Assembly (NCBI GenBank): GCA_947302535.1
Contig: CAMYVX010000008.1
Span: 1-51,861, forward strand
Direction of reading: 5' to 3'
From: an uncultured Caryophanales bacterium
Lineage (GTDB): Bacteria; Bacillota_I; Bacilli_A; RFN20; CAG-826
DNA length: 51,861 bases
Positions within the stretch are counted from its first letter, which is position 1; the number at the start of each line of letters is the position of its first letter. Made by a program: the position numbers and the translations under genes. The notes beneath the pieces are model-generated. The model had not been told where the DNA came from and made no database searches. It saw only the letters and a list, made by a program, of their open reading frames with translations. Positions 23,505 to 33,147 of this stretch are shown in pieces.

Positions 23505-26105
23505 ATGGCAGAACTATTCCAAGAAGAAGTGAATACTCTAGTGAAAAAAGCACAGAAGGCACTGGATGAATTCTTGCTTCTTGACCAAGAAAAAGTCGAC
23601 TACATAGTCGCAAAATGTTCCGTTGCGGGACTTGATCATCATGGTGCTTTAGCGAAAGCGGCTATCGATGAAACAAAAAGAGGTGTCTTTGAAGATAAAG
23701 CAACAAAGAATCTCTTTGCATGTGAATATGTTGTAAATAACATGCGTCACTTAAAAACCGTCGGCATCATTAAAGATGATCCAGTGACTGGAATTACGGA
23801 AATCGCTGATCCTGTTGGTGTAATAGCGGGTATTACTCCTGTTACAAACCCAACTAGCACAGTTATCTTTAAGTGTTTGATTTGTTTGAAAACAAGGAAT
23901 CCAATTATCTTTGCTTTCCATCCATCTGCGCAACAAAGTTCGAAGCAAGCGGCTATTATTATGAAAGAAGCCGCTGAAAAAGCCGGCGCTCCAAAAGACT
24001 GTATCCAATGGATTGAACATCCAAGCATGGAAGCCACTACTGCTTTAATTCATCACGAAGGCGTGGCTACTATCTTAGCAACAGGTGGTAATGCCATGGT
24101 CAAAGCAGCTTATAGCTGCGGTAAACCCGCTATGGGCGTAGGTGCTGGTAACGTCCCTGCTTATATGCATAAGAGCTGCAATGTTGAACAAGCAGTCAAT
24201 GATATTGTTTCTTCTAAATCGTTTGACAACGGTATGGTTTGTGCTTCCGAATCCGCTGTCATTATTGATGAACAAATCTATGATGAAGCCAAAGCTTTGT
24301 TTAAAAGATTTAAAGTTTATTTTGCTAACGAAAAAGAAACAGAAATGCTTTCAAGATATATGTTTGGTTACGCCCAAGGGGATAAAGACGTTGAGTTAGC
24401 AAGACTAAATGGTGACGTCGTTGGTAAAAAGGCTTCTTGGATTGCCGAACAAGCTGGTTTTAAAATCCCAGAAGATACACCTATTATTGCTGTTGAATGT
24501 AAAACAGTGGGCCCAAAAGAACCATTATCTAAAGAAAAACTATCCCCAGTTTTAACTTTCTATAAAGTAAAAAACGAGCAAGAAGGTTTTGCTAAGGCAA
24601 AAGCCATGGTTGAATTTAATGGCTTAGGTCATAGTGCCGCTATTCACTGTAAAGAACAAGCTCTCGCTGATGCCTATGGAGAAGAAGTCAAGGCTATGAG
24701 AATTATTTTCAATTCCCCATCAACATTTGGTGGAATTGGTAATATCTATAATTCTTTCCTCCCATCTATGACACTAGGATGTGGAAGTTATGGACATAAC
24801 TCTATTGGCGGTAATGTCAGCGCCGTTAACTTATTAAATGTAAAAAAAGTTGGTAAAAGGAGAAATACAGTGCAGTGGTTTAAAGTGCCTCGCAAAATTT
24901 ATTTTGAGAGAAATTCAATTCAATATTTACAATCTTGTAAAGATATGGAAAAAGTCTTTATCGTCACCGATACTTCAATGGTGCAATTTGGCTTTTTCAA
25001 AAAGATTACTGAGCAAATCAATGCTCGTAGAAACAAAGTGACAATGCAGTTATTCTGTAATGTCGAACCAGATCCAGATATCGAAACAGTAAGAGCGGGA
25101 ACAGAAATGATGCGTATCTTTAAGCCCGACACCATCATCGCTCTTGGTGGAGGTTCAGTTATGGATGCGGCCAAAGGTATGTGGTTATTCTATGAACATC
25201 CAGAGGTGAACTTTGATGATTTAAAACAAAAATTCATGGATATTAGAAAAAGAGCATTTAAGTATCCAGAATTAGGTAGACAATCAAGATTAATTTGTAT
25301 CCCAACAACTTCAGGAACTGGCTCAGAAGTAACCCCATTCGCCGTTATTTCTGATAAAAAGAATAATAAAAAGTATCCATTAACAGATTATTCTTTAACC
25401 CCCACTATCGCTATTATCGATCCAGAATTCACCACTAATTTACCGCCAAAACCAACAGCAATGACTGGTATGGATGTTCTCACTCATGCTATCGAAGCTT
25501 ATGTTTCTGTTATGGCGAATGATTACACTGATGGTTTATGTTTAAAAGCAATTAAATTGGTTTTTGATTATCTCCCAAGAGCGGTCAAGGATGGACCAAA
25601 CGACCTTGAAGCAAGAGAAAAGATGCATAACGCTGCTACAATTGCTGGTATGGCATTTGCCAATGCTTTCTTAGGAATGACTCACTCATTAGCCCATAAA
25701 GTTGGAGCAGAATTCCACACAGTCCACGGCTATACATGTGCGGTCTTACTACCTCATTGTATTAGATATAATGGTACAGTCCCAACCAAGTTATCAGTAT
25801 GGCCAAAATACAATACCTATTGCGCTGATAAGAAATATCAAGAAATCGCTCAGTTATTAGGCTTAAAAGCTTCTACTCCAGAAGAAGGGGTTGAATCCTT
25901 AGCTCAAGCCATCATCGATTTGAACAAAGAAATCGGTTTAGATCCAAATTTTCAAGCAATGGGAATCGATGAAGAACAATTCATGTCAAAACTTGATGAA
26001 ATTGCAGTATTAGCATATGAAGATCAATGCTCTCCCGCTAATCCAAGAGTTCCACTAGTGGAAGACATGAAAGAAATTTTGAAGAAAGCCTATAAAGGTA
26101 ACTAA
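23505..26105 (+). CDS. adhE: Bifunctional acetaldehyde-CoA/alcohol dehydrogenase AdhE
   Basis: The 866-residue protein fuses an N-terminal CoA-acylating aldehyde dehydrogenase (catalytic C246 in NGMVCASE) to a C-terminal iron-dependent alcohol dehydrogenase (GGGSVMDAAKGMW; iron-binding region with TGMDVLTHAIEAY and GMTHSLAHKVGAEFHTVHG). It converts acetyl-CoA to ethanol in two NADH-consuming steps and forms cytoplasmic spirosome filaments in relatives. Start at 23505 is set by AAAAGGAG seven or so bases upstream, within the end of rex; the frame extends further upstream without support. Length is standard. A strong terminator follows (26113-26134). It is probably the main ethanol branch of this fermenter and under Rex control. 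Confidence 0.97.
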   Translation: MAELFQEEVNTLVKKAQKALDEFLLLDQEKVDYIVAKCSVAGLDHHGALAKAAIDETKRGVFEDKATKNLFACEYVVNNMRHLKTVGIIKDDPVTGITEIADPVGVIAGITPVTNPTSTVIFKCLICLKTRNPIIFAFHPSAQQSSKQAAIIMKEAAEKAGAPKDCIQWIEHPSMEATTALIHHEGVATILATGGNAMVKAAYSCGKPAMGVGAGNVPAYMHKSCNVEQAVNDIVSSKSFDNGMVCASESAVIIDEQIYDEAKALFKRFKVYFANEKETEMLSRYMFGYAQGDKDVELARLNGDVVGKKASWIAEQAGFKIPEDTPIIAVECKTVGPKEPLSKEKLSPVLTFYKVKNEQEGFAKAKAMVEFNGLGHSAAIHCKEQALADAYGEEVKAMRIIFNSPSTFGGIGNIYNSFLPSMTLGCGSYGHNSIGGNVSAVNLLNVKKVGKRRNTVQWFKVPRKIYFERNSIQYLQSCKDMEKVFIVTDTSMVQFGFFKKITEQINARRNKVTMQLFCNVEPDPDIETVRAGTEMMRIFKPDTIIALGGGSVMDAAKGMWLFYEHPEVNFDDLKQKFMDIRKRAFKYPELGRQSRLICIPTTSGTGSEVTPFAVISDKKNNKKYPLTDYSLTPTIAIIDPEFTTNLPPKPTAMTGMDVLTHAIEAYVSVMANDYTDGLCLKAIKLVFDYLPRAVKDGPNDLEAREKMHNAATIAGMAFANAFLGMTHSLAHKVGAEFHTVHGYTCAVLLPHCIRYNGTVPTKLSVWPKYNTYCADKKYQEIAQLLGLKASTPEEGVESLAQAIIDLNKEIGLDPNFQAMGIDEEQFMSKLDEIAVLAYEDQCSPANPRVPLVEDMKEILKKAYKGN

Positions 26106-26112
26106 AGAGAAG

Positions 26113-26134
26113 CCGATGGAAACATCGGTTTTTT
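26113..26134 (+). terminator. Terminator of rex-adhE
   Basis: CCGATG-GAAA-CATCGG followed by six T. Confidence 0.9.
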
Positions 26135-26156
26135 CTTGTAATAAATAAAATTTATC

Positions 26157-26186
26157 TATAAAATGAATATACCACCAGGGGGTATA
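26157..26186 (+). promoter_or_regulatory. CsoR-type copper operator and promoter
   Basis: TATAAA (26157-26162) is followed by the inverted repeat TATACC-ACCAGGG-GGTATA (26168-26186). This is close to the TACCC...GGGTA operators of CsoR-family repressors and is placed over the expected transcription start. Its G-run also supplies the ribosome site for csoR, so repressor binding site and start region are compacted. Confidence 0.75.
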
Positions 26187-26190
26187 TATT

Positions 26191-26493
26191 ATGGAAGAAT
26201 GTCCAGCATGCAAAAGATATAAGTCTCGTCCAAAAGATGAAGAAATGAATAGAAACATCAAAACCCGTCTCAATAGAATAGTTGGACAAATTAATGGTGT
26301 TAACAAAATGGTTGATGATAATCGTTACTGTAGTGACATCCTCATACAAATCGCAGCGATAGAAAACGCTTTAAAAGAAGTTGGATTCCTTATTTTAAAA
26401 GATCATATGATGTCTTGCGTTGCTAGCGACATAAAAGAAGGAAATCTTTCTTCATTAGAAGAAGCAATAGATATTTCTAAAAGGTTACAATAA
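26191..26493 (+). CDS. csoR: CsoR-family copper-sensing repressor
   Basis: The 100-residue all-helical protein belongs to the CsoR/RcnR (DUF156) family: [12 protein letters not shown] motif near 26-37 and the Cu(I) ligand set C47, H72 and C76 in the C-H-C pattern of copper-type members. Two additional Cys (C4, C7) at the N-terminus form a CPAC motif not needed in classic CsoR. Copper binding releases the repressor from the operator just upstream. Its stop overlaps the copA start by one base (TAATG), so the operon is self-controlled. Confidence 0.92.
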   Translation: MEECPACKRYKSRPKDEEMNRNIKTRLNRIVGQINGVNKMVDDNRYCSDILIQIAAIENALKEVGFLILKDHMMSCVASDIKEGNLSSLEEAIDISKRLQ

Positions 26494-29063
26494 TGATTTT
26501 AGATGAAAAATATGAAATAACAGGAATGAGCTGTGCGGCTTGTAGCGCTCGTATTGATAAGGCTATCCGTTCATTACCAGGAATAAAAGAATTATCAGTC
26601 AATCTTTTAACAAACTCTATGGTGGTTTCCTATGATGAAACTCTTTTGTCAAGTGAACAAATCATCAATAAAGTAAAGTCTAGCGGATATGGCGCTTCCT
26701 TATATATTAATAGCGATAACGATGTACAAATTCCACAAATTAAAGATAAAGAAACCCCTAAATTATTTAAGCGATTAGTTATCTCAATTATCTTACTAAT
26801 TCCCCTGTTCTATCTAGCTATGGGTTATATGCTTTCGTGGCCCTTAGGCTTTTTTGCTAATAACCTACTACTTTTAGCATATACTCAAATGGTTTTAGCC
26901 ACCATTATTATGGTTATAAATCGTTCTTTCTTCATAAACGGATCGAAAGCTATCATTCATTTATCCCCAAATATGGATTCGCTTGTCATGTTAGGGAGCG
27001 GAATCGCTTTTATCTATTCGTTTATCATGAGTATCATCCTTACAGTCCAGGTCGTTAACAACGCTTCAGATGTTTCTATTAACATGAGTATGATGAATAT
27101 CTTCTTCGAAACTGCTGGTATGGTGCCAACTTTAATTACAATTGGTAAAACATTAGAAAGTTATTCAAAGATAAAAACCACTAAATCATTGAAGTATTTA
27201 ATGGACCTATCTCCAAAGACGGCAACAATCATAAAAAACGAAAAAGAAATAGAAATACCTGTAAATGAGGTACAAATTAACGATATTTTCATTATAAAGC
27301 CTGGGGACGCTATACCCGTTGATGGCCTTGTCATTAGAGGTCAGTCTAGCATTAATGAATCAATGTTGACAGGAGAGCCGTTACCTATAGAAAAGGATGT
27401 TGGTTCGCTAGTAAAAAGTGGGACGATAAATCAAAACGGAGCCCTTCTATGTCAGGCCATTAGAGTAGGAAAAGACACCACTATTAACCAGATTATAGAT
27501 ATGGTTGATAAAGCCTCTAACAGTAAAGCCAAAATATCCCAAATAGCGGATAAAGTATCCGGTATTTTCGTTCCAATCGTCCTTTTTATTGCTATTATCG
27601 TATTTGTTATATGGCTAATTATTGGAAAAGACTTTTTAACTTCTCATAGCGACATACATTATAACCTATTATCATATGCTATTAATCGCGCTATTTCTGT
27701 TCTTGTAATTTCGTGCCCTTGTGCTTTAGGTTTAGCGACACCTGTAGCGATAATGGTAAGTTCAGGAAAGGGTGCGAGGAACGGTATCTTATATAAGAAC
27801 GCTATTGCTATAGAAGAAAGTGGAAAAGTCCAATATCTTTTACTCGATAAGACTGGGACGATAACAGAAGGTAAACCGGTAGTTAATGAAGTAATAGCTA
27901 TTAATAATGAAATCGAACTATGGAAATACGCTTATTCTTTGGAACTAAATAGCGAACATCCATTGGCTCTTGCTATCACCGCCAAAGGTAAAGAAAAAGG
28001 TATCTCGCCATATGAAATACATGATTTTATAGCTATATCCGGAAGAGGAATTAAAGGAAAAATCAATAAAGATGAAATAATTGGAGGAAATCTTGCATTT
28101 ATGCAAGAAAATGGAGTTGATATTACTAACTTAATGAGCGCTATTGATTCTTTATTAGAAAAAGGGAGTACACCACTTCTATTCGCGAAGAATAAACAAT
28201 TACTTGGTCTTATTGCTATAAGCGATTCCATTAAAGCCACTTCTTTAGAGGCGATTAGACAAATCAAATCTCTAGGAATAGTTCCTATTATGATTACAGG
28301 AGATAATTATAAAGCTGCGCATCATATTGCCAAACAAGTAGGTATAGATTATGTTCTTTCTGATTTATTACCTAGAGGTAAATTAGATGTTATTAATGAA
28401 ATTAAAAAGCATGGAAAGGTTATGATGGTTGGAGACGGAATCAATGATGCCGCTGCTTTAGCTAGTGCTAATATAGGAATGGCCATTGGTTCAGGAAGCG
28501 ATATTGCTATAGAAAGTGCAGATGTTGTTTTAATGAAATCAAGTTTACTTGATTGTTATAGCGCTATTCGTCTATCACGTTATACCTATTTAAATATTAA
28601 AGAGAACTTGTTCTGGGCATTTATCTATAACATTGTCATGATCCCGATTGCCGCTGGTGCTTTGTCCTATTTTGGTCTATATAAGTTAGAACCATGGATG
28701 GCAAGTGCAGCTATGGCTTTATCTAGCGTTTTTGTTGTTTTAAATGCTTTAAGAATTAATCTTTTAAATGCGAAAAAAGAAACCAAAATACGCAAAAAAG
28801 CCCCAAATACGGACTTTTTAGATAAAATTAATCAATGTATAATACCAAAAAGGAGAGAGAATATGAGTATCAAATTAAAGATTGAAGGAATGATGTGTGA
28901 ACACTGTGTCTCACACGTAAAGAAAGCGTTAGAAGATTTTGATGAAGTTGACTATGCTGATGTTAATTTAGAAAGAAAAGAAGCAATGGTCTATTTAAAA
29001 AACGACATCGCTAAAGAGGTCTTAATTGACGCTATTGATAAAGCTGGTTATAAAGCTCAATAA
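26493..29063 (+). CDS. copA: Copper-exporting P1B-type ATPase fused to a C-terminal CopZ-like domain
   Basis: The 856-residue protein starts with a heavy-metal-associated domain (C14-A-A-C17 in GMSCAAC), then the P1B core: TGEPLP (actuator), CPC at 408-410 in the membrane, phosphorylation site DKTGT (D452), the HP locus NSEHPLA and GDGINDA near 648. After the last membrane helix and a Lys-rich linker (about 763-790), residues 791-856 are a second metal-binding domain with GMMCEHC (C802, C805) that looks exactly like a stand-alone CopZ chaperone. Normal CopA lacks a C-terminal domain, so this is a gene fusion or read-through of a former copA-copZ boundary. It exports Cu(I). A bidirectional terminator follows. 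Confidence 0.93.
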   Translation: MILDEKYEITGMSCAACSARIDKAIRSLPGIKELSVNLLTNSMVVSYDETLLSSEQIINKVKSSGYGASLYINSDNDVQIPQIKDKETPKLFKRLVISIILLIPLFYLAMGYMLSWPLGFFANNLLLLAYTQMVLATIIMVINRSFFINGSKAIIHLSPNMDSLVMLGSGIAFIYSFIMSIILTVQVVNNASDVSINMSMMNIFFETAGMVPTLITIGKTLESYSKIKTTKSLKYLMDLSPKTATIIKNEKEIEIPVNEVQINDIFIIKPGDAIPVDGLVIRGQSSINESMLTGEPLPIEKDVGSLVKSGTINQNGALLCQAIRVGKDTTINQIIDMVDKASNSKAKISQIADKVSGIFVPIVLFIAIIVFVIWLIIGKDFLTSHSDIHYNLLSYAINRAISVLVISCPCALGLATPVAIMVSSGKGARNGILYKNAIAIEESGKVQYLLLDKTGTITEGKPVVNEVIAINNEIELWKYAYSLELNSEHPLALAITAKGKEKGISPYEIHDFIAISGRGIKGKINKDEIIGGNLAFMQENGVDITNLMSAIDSLLEKGSTPLLFAKNKQLLGLIAISDSIKATSLEAIRQIKSLGIVPIMITGDNYKAAHHIAKQVGIDYVLSDLLPRGKLDVINEIKKHGKVMMVGDGINDAAALASANIGMAIGSGSDIAIESADVVLMKSSLLDCYSAIRLSRYTYLNIKENLFWAFIYNIVMIPIAAGALSYFGLYKLEPWMASAAMALSSVFVVLNALRINLLNAKKETKIRKKAPNTDFLDKINQCIIPKRRENMSIKLKIEGMMCEHCVSHVKKALEDFDEVDYADVNLERKEAMVYLKNDIAKEVLIDAIDKAGYKAQ
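28839..28862 (+). promoter_or_regulatory. Internal -10 element and ribosome site before the CopZ-like part of copA
   Basis: Inside the fused frame, TG-TATAAT (about 28836-28843) is followed by AAAAAGGAGAGAGAAT and an ATG at 28863. These are intergenic-type signals retained within a coding region. No convincing -35 is seen. Confidence 0.45.
28863..29063 (+). CDS. copZ: Possible separately translated copper chaperone (CopZ) nested in copA
   Basis: In the same frame as copA, an ATG preceded by AAGGAG seven or eight bases upstream would give a free 66-residue protein, [15 protein letters not shown]... to the copA stop. This is the normal size and motif set of a CopZ chaperone that carries Cu(I) to CopA and CsoR. 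In E. coli, a free chaperone is likewise made from the copA gene (there by frameshifting), so dual output has precedent. Here it is inferred from the embedded start signals. Confidence 0.45.
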   Translation: MSIKLKIEGMMCEHCVSHVKKALEDFDEVDYADVNLERKEAMVYLKNDIAKEVLIDAIDKAGYKAQ

Positions 29064-29084
29064 AAAGATTAAGTAAATAAAAAA

Positions 29085-29120
29085 CTGAACCGAATATTAT
29101 GATTGGTTCAGTATTTTTTT
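29085..29120 (+). terminator. Bidirectional terminator between copA and tRNA-Ser
   Basis: CTGAACC and GGTTCAG form the stem with T-runs outward on both strands. It serves copA on the plus strand and tRNA-Ser on the minus strand. Confidence 0.85.
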
Positions 29121-29124
29121 ATCG

Positions 29125-29215
29125 TGGCGGAGTAGGAGAGACTCGAACTCTCGCACCAGTTTCCCGATCTACCTCCTTAGCAGGGAGGCCCCTTCACCGA
29201 CTTGGGTACTACTCC
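29125..29215 (-). tRNA. tRNA-Ser (GCT)
   Basis: Class II tRNA with a long variable arm. Anticodon loop CTGCTAA (anticodon GCT) in stem CCTCC/GGAGG, acceptor GGAGTAG/CTACTCC, discriminator G and encoded CCA. It lies downstream of proS on the same strand. Confidence 0.95.
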
Positions 29216-29263
29216 AAACCTCACTTACTTTATCACAAGTGAGGATTATTTTAAAACATATTT

Positions 29264-30700
29264 TTAATATGCTTTGGCAAATAAAACAACTTTCTTGGCT
29301 TTCTTGCCACAAACAGGGCAAGTATCACCAAACGGAATTTGGTTAAAAGGCATGCATCTTGCTGTAGCGACAAATCTTTCTTTAATCTTGTTTTCGCAAG
29401 CTTCTTCACCACACCACATCATCTTTGCAAAGCCACCAAGTTTCATCGCTCCATCAAATTCATCAAGATTATGAACTTCACTAACATGTTTAAGCAAATA
29501 GCCTAAAGCTTTTTGATACATCTCTTTTTGAATTTCTTCTAAGAGTTCAGGAATAGCTTTTTCCAACTCCTCATTCTTCAAAGAAACCTTTTCTCCGTTA
29601 TGACGTTTAGCAACAGTCACAACACCATTTTCCATATCACGTGGTCCAAGTTCAATTCTTAATGGAACGCCTTTCATTTCATATTCAGAGAACTTCCATC
29701 CGGCAGATTTATCAGATTCATCTAATGAAACTCTAACGCCAATATCCTTTAACCTCTTTTCAATCTCTCTACAAGCAGGAATAACTCCAGGTTTTTGCGC
29801 TGCGATAGGAATAATAACTGTTTGAATAGGAGCAATCTTTGGAGGCAAAGAAAGACCATTATCATCACCATGTGCCATAATGACAGCGCCAATTAAACGT
29901 GTACTAACACCCCAAGAGGTTTGATGAGGATAAGCAAGTTTACCGTCTCTTCCTAAATATTGAATTCCAAACGCTTGGGCAAAGCCTTGGCCAAAGTAAT
30001 GAGATGTACCACTTTGTAAGGCTTTTCCATCAGGCATTAACGCTTCAATTGTATAGGTCTCAAGAGCGCCGGCAAATTTTTCTTTATCCGTTTTTCTTCC
30101 TTTGACAAAAGGAATAGCTAATAAATCTCTTCCTAAATCATCATAGATTTCTAACATCTTTAATGTTTCAGTACGAGCTTCTTCTTCGGTTTCATGAATA
30201 GTATGACCTTCTTGCCATAGGAATTCGGCTCCTCTAAGGAATGGTCTAGTCGTTTTTTCCCATCTTAAAACTGAACACCATTGATTATAGAGTTTCGGTA
30301 AATCTCTATATGATTTAGTGATTTTAGAATAATGTTCAGAGAACAAAGCTTCGCTTGTAGGACGAATAATAAGCGGGTCTTCAATTTTATTTCCACCACC
30401 TTCAGTAGCCACTAAGCATTCGGGAGCAAATCCTTCGACGTGATCTTTTTCTTTCTGAAGCAAAGAAGTAGGAATCACAGTGGGCATATAGACATTTTGA
30501 TGTCCTGTTTCTTTAAAACGCTTATTAAGATATTCTTGAATTAATTCCCAAATAGCGTATCCATAAGGTCGATAAATAATGAAACCTTTAACAGATGAAT
30601 AATCCATTAATTCGGCTTTTTTGCAGACGTCAGTATACCACTGAGCAAAATCATCTTCTTGACGAGTAATTGACTCGTTTTTAATTTGGTTGTTTTCCAT
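29264..30700 (-). CDS. proS: Prolyl-tRNA synthetase (short, archaeal/eukaryote-like type)
   Basis: The 478-residue class II synthetase carries motif 2 around WSVLRWEKTTRPFLRGAEFLWQEGHT and motif 3 near GVSTRLIGAVIMAHGD. Its anticodon-binding domain is followed by a C-terminal zinc-like domain with Cys spaced as C-G-E-E-A-C and CPVC. It lacks the large editing insertion of the usual bacterial enzyme, so it is the archaeal-type ProRS found in some low-GC bacteria. It charges tRNA-Pro. The start at 30698-30700 has GGAGG upstream; a longer frame to 30736 lacks support. It lies 16 bp after the GGDEF-EAL-like gene and probably shares its transcript. Confidence 0.93.
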   Translation of the reverse strand: MENNQIKNESITRQEDDFAQWYTDVCKKAELMDYSSVKGFIIYRPYGYAIWELIQEYLNKRFKETGHQNVYMPTVIPTSLLQKEKDHVEGFAPECLVATEGGGNKIEDPLIIRPTSEALFSEHYSKITKSYRDLPKLYNQWCSVLRWEKTTRPFLRGAEFLWQEGHTIHETEEEARTETLKMLEIYDDLGRDLLAIPFVKGRKTDKEKFAGALETYTIEALMPDGKALQSGTSHYFGQGFAQAFGIQYLGRDGKLAYPHQTSWGVSTRLIGAVIMAHGDDNGLSLPPKIAPIQTVIIPIAAQKPGVIPACREIEKRLKDIGVRVSLDESDKSAGWKFSEYEMKGVPLRIELGPRDMENGVVTVAKRHNGEKVSLKNEELEKAIPELLEEIQKEMYQKALGYLLKHVSEVHNLDEFDGAMKLGGFAKMMWCGEEACENKIKERFVATARCMPFNQIPFGDTCPVCGKKAKKVVLFAKAY

Positions 30701-30716
30701 ATGTTTAACCTCCAAT

Positions 30717-32471
30717 TTATCTAAAGTTAGATGCAATATTCACTAACTTAGCCATGCGTTTTTTATCTACTGGAAGGAGCATATCATTGCTCTCACTAAT
30801 CGCATCACTTGAGACGTTATTAAGTCCAGCTTTAATAATAAGTTCCACTGATTGCCATCCATCTAAATCAGTAGCAATAATGGTCTTATGGAATTTTAAT
30901 AATTGTTCAATGAGTGTATGAATAGATAATCTAATACGGTTGTTCTTTTTAATTTCTGACATGTTCGCTCCACCAACAACGAAATAGTCAAATAAGCGAT
31001 AAAAGTTCTCTACAAGCAAGAGATTACGGTCTTTTAAAGATAAACCTAATTCAAAACCTAATCCCTTGATTTTTTCTAGTGAAGTGGTTAATAAATCAAG
31101 TTGGTTAGAGTTTTCATTAATTTCTTGTTCATCAAAGAGTAAAACTAAATGAATCTTATTAGCAAATGGTACTTGTGGCAAAACAGAGGAGATATGATCC
31201 AAATCAACTAAGGAAACATAATAGAACAAACGAACATATTCATTGCTCTTTTCGTTATAGAATTTCTCCACTACTTTTTTACTAACAAATGAGAAAAATT
31301 CCTTATTTTTGCCACTTTCTGCAGCGCTTTTTGAAAATTCAGCGGCATTTTTCATCGCGGTATCATAAGCCTTCAAATAGGAAAAATAGCCAAGAGCTCT
31401 TTTACGTGAGACATCAATAATTGGGCGATATAAATAACGTAACTTGCCACCTTTCATCAACTCTTCGATCGCATTTCCATTATCTGATTGAATAGATGAA
31501 GCACCGAGCGTCTTACGATAGAAATAGACGTTTTGATTCTTTTGTTGAGCCAAGATGCATGCTTCCTGAGCTTTCGAGACAATCATTTCAAAATCTTTAT
31601 AATATTGTTGGTTTTGAATAACACCAATAGAGAAATTAATTTGTCCACCATAACCATTAACACCAATTGATTGTCTTAAGACTCTTTCTAAAGAGCCAGC
31701 CAGCATACGAGCGTCTTCTTCACTATTCATTCTCAAATCAAAAAGAATGATTTCATTATCGCCATCATCAATAATTTGTCTTGGATAACGAGTAGAAGAA
31801 GCAAATGGATAGACTTGATTCTTTAAAGTCATAGTCATATATTTTTCAATTTTATCATTAGATAAAACTTTTTGACGAATATAGAAGAATCTAATTGAGA
31901 AAGTATAACCTCTAAGAGATTTGCTACGACTAATAAGATTAGCCATTTGGCTTCTTTTGACAACACCAGTAAGCATTCCACGCTTATTGCGTTTGCCGTT
32001 TCCTGTAGGAGTAATAAATTTCAATAAATGGCTTTCAATATGAATAGTTCCACTAGCGGGTTCATATTTAATTAATTTTAATAGTGAGAAATAAGGGGTA
32101 CGACCTTTACCAGTATAAACACTAGCTTCTAAATATGGTTCTGCGCTCTTAGGATCAAAACAAATAGAGAAAATCCAATTCTTAATCTTTTCCGAATCTT
32201 CAATATAGAAATGATTATAGAAACTATTTAAGTCCATTGTCCTCTTATTTCTTAAATCACTCCTATTAAAATAGGAGACTGTGTTCTGTTTTGGATTTAC
32301 AATAAAGACACGGATGGTATTGCTTTCATCAATTATCTTTTTTGTAAAAGCTACATCTTTATTCTTTGAAATAACAAAAGTAGTTGTAAAAAAGATAAGT
32401 AAAACTAATAAAGTTACAATGATAATAAAGAACGTTAAGAAAGTTTCATCTTGAAAATTAAACCATTTCAT
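30717..32471 (-). CDS. Membrane-anchored protein with degenerate GGDEF and EAL domains
   Basis: The 584-residue protein has one N-terminal membrane helix (near 10-34), a PAS-like input region (about 45-150), a GGDEF-shaped domain (about 165-320) and an EAL-shaped domain (about 340-584). The GGDEF site reads DDGDNE in place of GG(D/E)EF, and the EAL stretch at YRPIIDVSRKRALGYFSYL lacks the catalytic E-A-L and later metal ligands. It is therefore unlikely to make or break cyclic-di-GMP and could be a receptor or scaffold. TATAAT ends nine bases before the ATG with no ribosome site. It precedes proS by 16 bp, an unexplained pairing of a signalling relic with a tRNA synthetase. Confidence 0.75.
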   Translation of the reverse strand: MKWFNFQDETFLTFFIIIVTLLVLLIFFTTTFVISKNKDVAFTKKIIDESNTIRVFIVNPKQNTVSYFNRSDLRNKRTMDLNSFYNHFYIEDSEKIKNWIFSICFDPKSAEPYLEASVYTGKGRTPYFSLLKLIKYEPASGTIHIESHLLKFITPTGNGKRNKRGMLTGVVKRSQMANLISRSKSLRGYTFSIRFFYIRQKVLSNDKIEKYMTMTLKNQVYPFASSTRYPRQIIDDGDNEIILFDLRMNSEEDARMLAGSLERVLRQSIGVNGYGGQINFSIGVIQNQQYYKDFEMIVSKAQEACILAQQKNQNVYFYRKTLGASSIQSDNGNAIEELMKGGKLRYLYRPIIDVSRKRALGYFSYLKAYDTAMKNAAEFSKSAAESGKNKEFFSFVSKKVVEKFYNEKSNEYVRLFYYVSLVDLDHISSVLPQVPFANKIHLVLLFDEQEINENSNQLDLLTTSLEKIKGLGFELGLSLKDRNLLLVENFYRLFDYFVVGGANMSEIKKNNRIRLSIHTLIEQLLKFHKTIIATDLDGWQSVELIIKAGLNNVSSDAISESNDMLLPVDKKRMAKLVNIASNFR

Positions 32472-32537
32472 ACAACAAAGATTATAAACAAACCTTTTAA
32501 ATTATTCAATTTAATGATTAGATATGACTTAACATTA

Positions 32538-32567
32538 TTGAAAATAGAGCGCCTAGTTCGCTATAAT
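32538..32567 (+). promoter_or_regulatory. Promoter of tRNA-Ser (CGA)
   Basis: TTGAAA (32538-32543), 18 bases, TATAAT (32562-32567), ten bases before the mature tRNA 5' end. Confidence 0.8.
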
Positions 32568-32576
32568 TCTTTTCAC

Positions 32577-32667
32577 GGAGAATTACCCAAGCGGTTGAAG
32601 GGGGCAGTTTCGAAAACTGCTAGGAGGTGCAAGCCTCGCTAGGGTTCAAATCCCTAATTCTCCGCCA
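32577..32667 (+). tRNA. tRNA-Ser (CGA)
   Basis: Class II tRNA with long variable arm; anticodon loop TTCGAAA (anticodon CGA) in stem GCAGT/ACTGC; acceptor GGAGAAT/ATTCTCC; discriminator G and encoded CCA. Single-gene unit with its own promoter and terminator. Confidence 0.95.
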
Positions 32668-32681
32668 CTATTAATAAAATA

Positions 32682-32715
32682 GCTCCTAAGCCAAAAACTT
32701 AGGAGCATTATTTTA
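32682..32715 (+). terminator. Terminator of tRNA-Ser (CGA)
   Basis: GCTCCTAAG and CTTAGGAGC form a perfect nine-pair stem followed by a T-rich tail. Confidence 0.85.
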
Positions 32716-32728
32716 ATTTCATAAGAAA

Positions 32729-33075
32729 TTATTCCTTATTTGTATCAGCATTATTATCGTTGAACTTAGTTTCATCAACCTTATCATCTTTCTTTTCGTC
32801 GCTTCCTTTTGTTTCGTTATAAAAGTTAACAATAACACTAGTAATTGACGCTACGACAATAATGCTATTAATACCTAAATAACACTAAGGATTCTTGATG
32901 TCAGACTAACAGCGGCATAAACTTTATTAAACTGCAAAATTGTAATATCGATGTCATAATTTGCGCCCGATTTAAGCAGGCTTAACAATTTGAGAACAAA
33001 GCTGAATTGAGTTATAAACAAACAAAGCCATCCAGCAACCTTAAAATGACGGTAACGAAAAGTTTTTTCGATTTC
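32729..33075 (-). pseudogene. Frameshifted remnant of a small membrane protein
   Basis: On the minus strand one frame encodes EIEKTFRYRHFKVAGWLCL and a long hydrophobic stretch continuing to SLTSRILSVI, then hits a stop (near 32880). The adjacent frame picks up at once with LGINSIIVVASITSVIVNFY, a further membrane helix, and a charged tail ending DNNADTNKE with a TAA at 32729-32731. Read together they form a two- or three-helix membrane protein with an acidic tail, broken by one frameshift near 32880 and lacking an N-terminus and start. No family is recognised. The rest of the gap to the T-box is A/T-rich with no gene. Confidence 0.5.
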
Positions 33076-33147
33076 TTACTAAAAAGACTCAATCGGTCTT
33101 AGCGTATCTAAGATACGTTTGATATTTTATATTTGTTTTAATAACCA

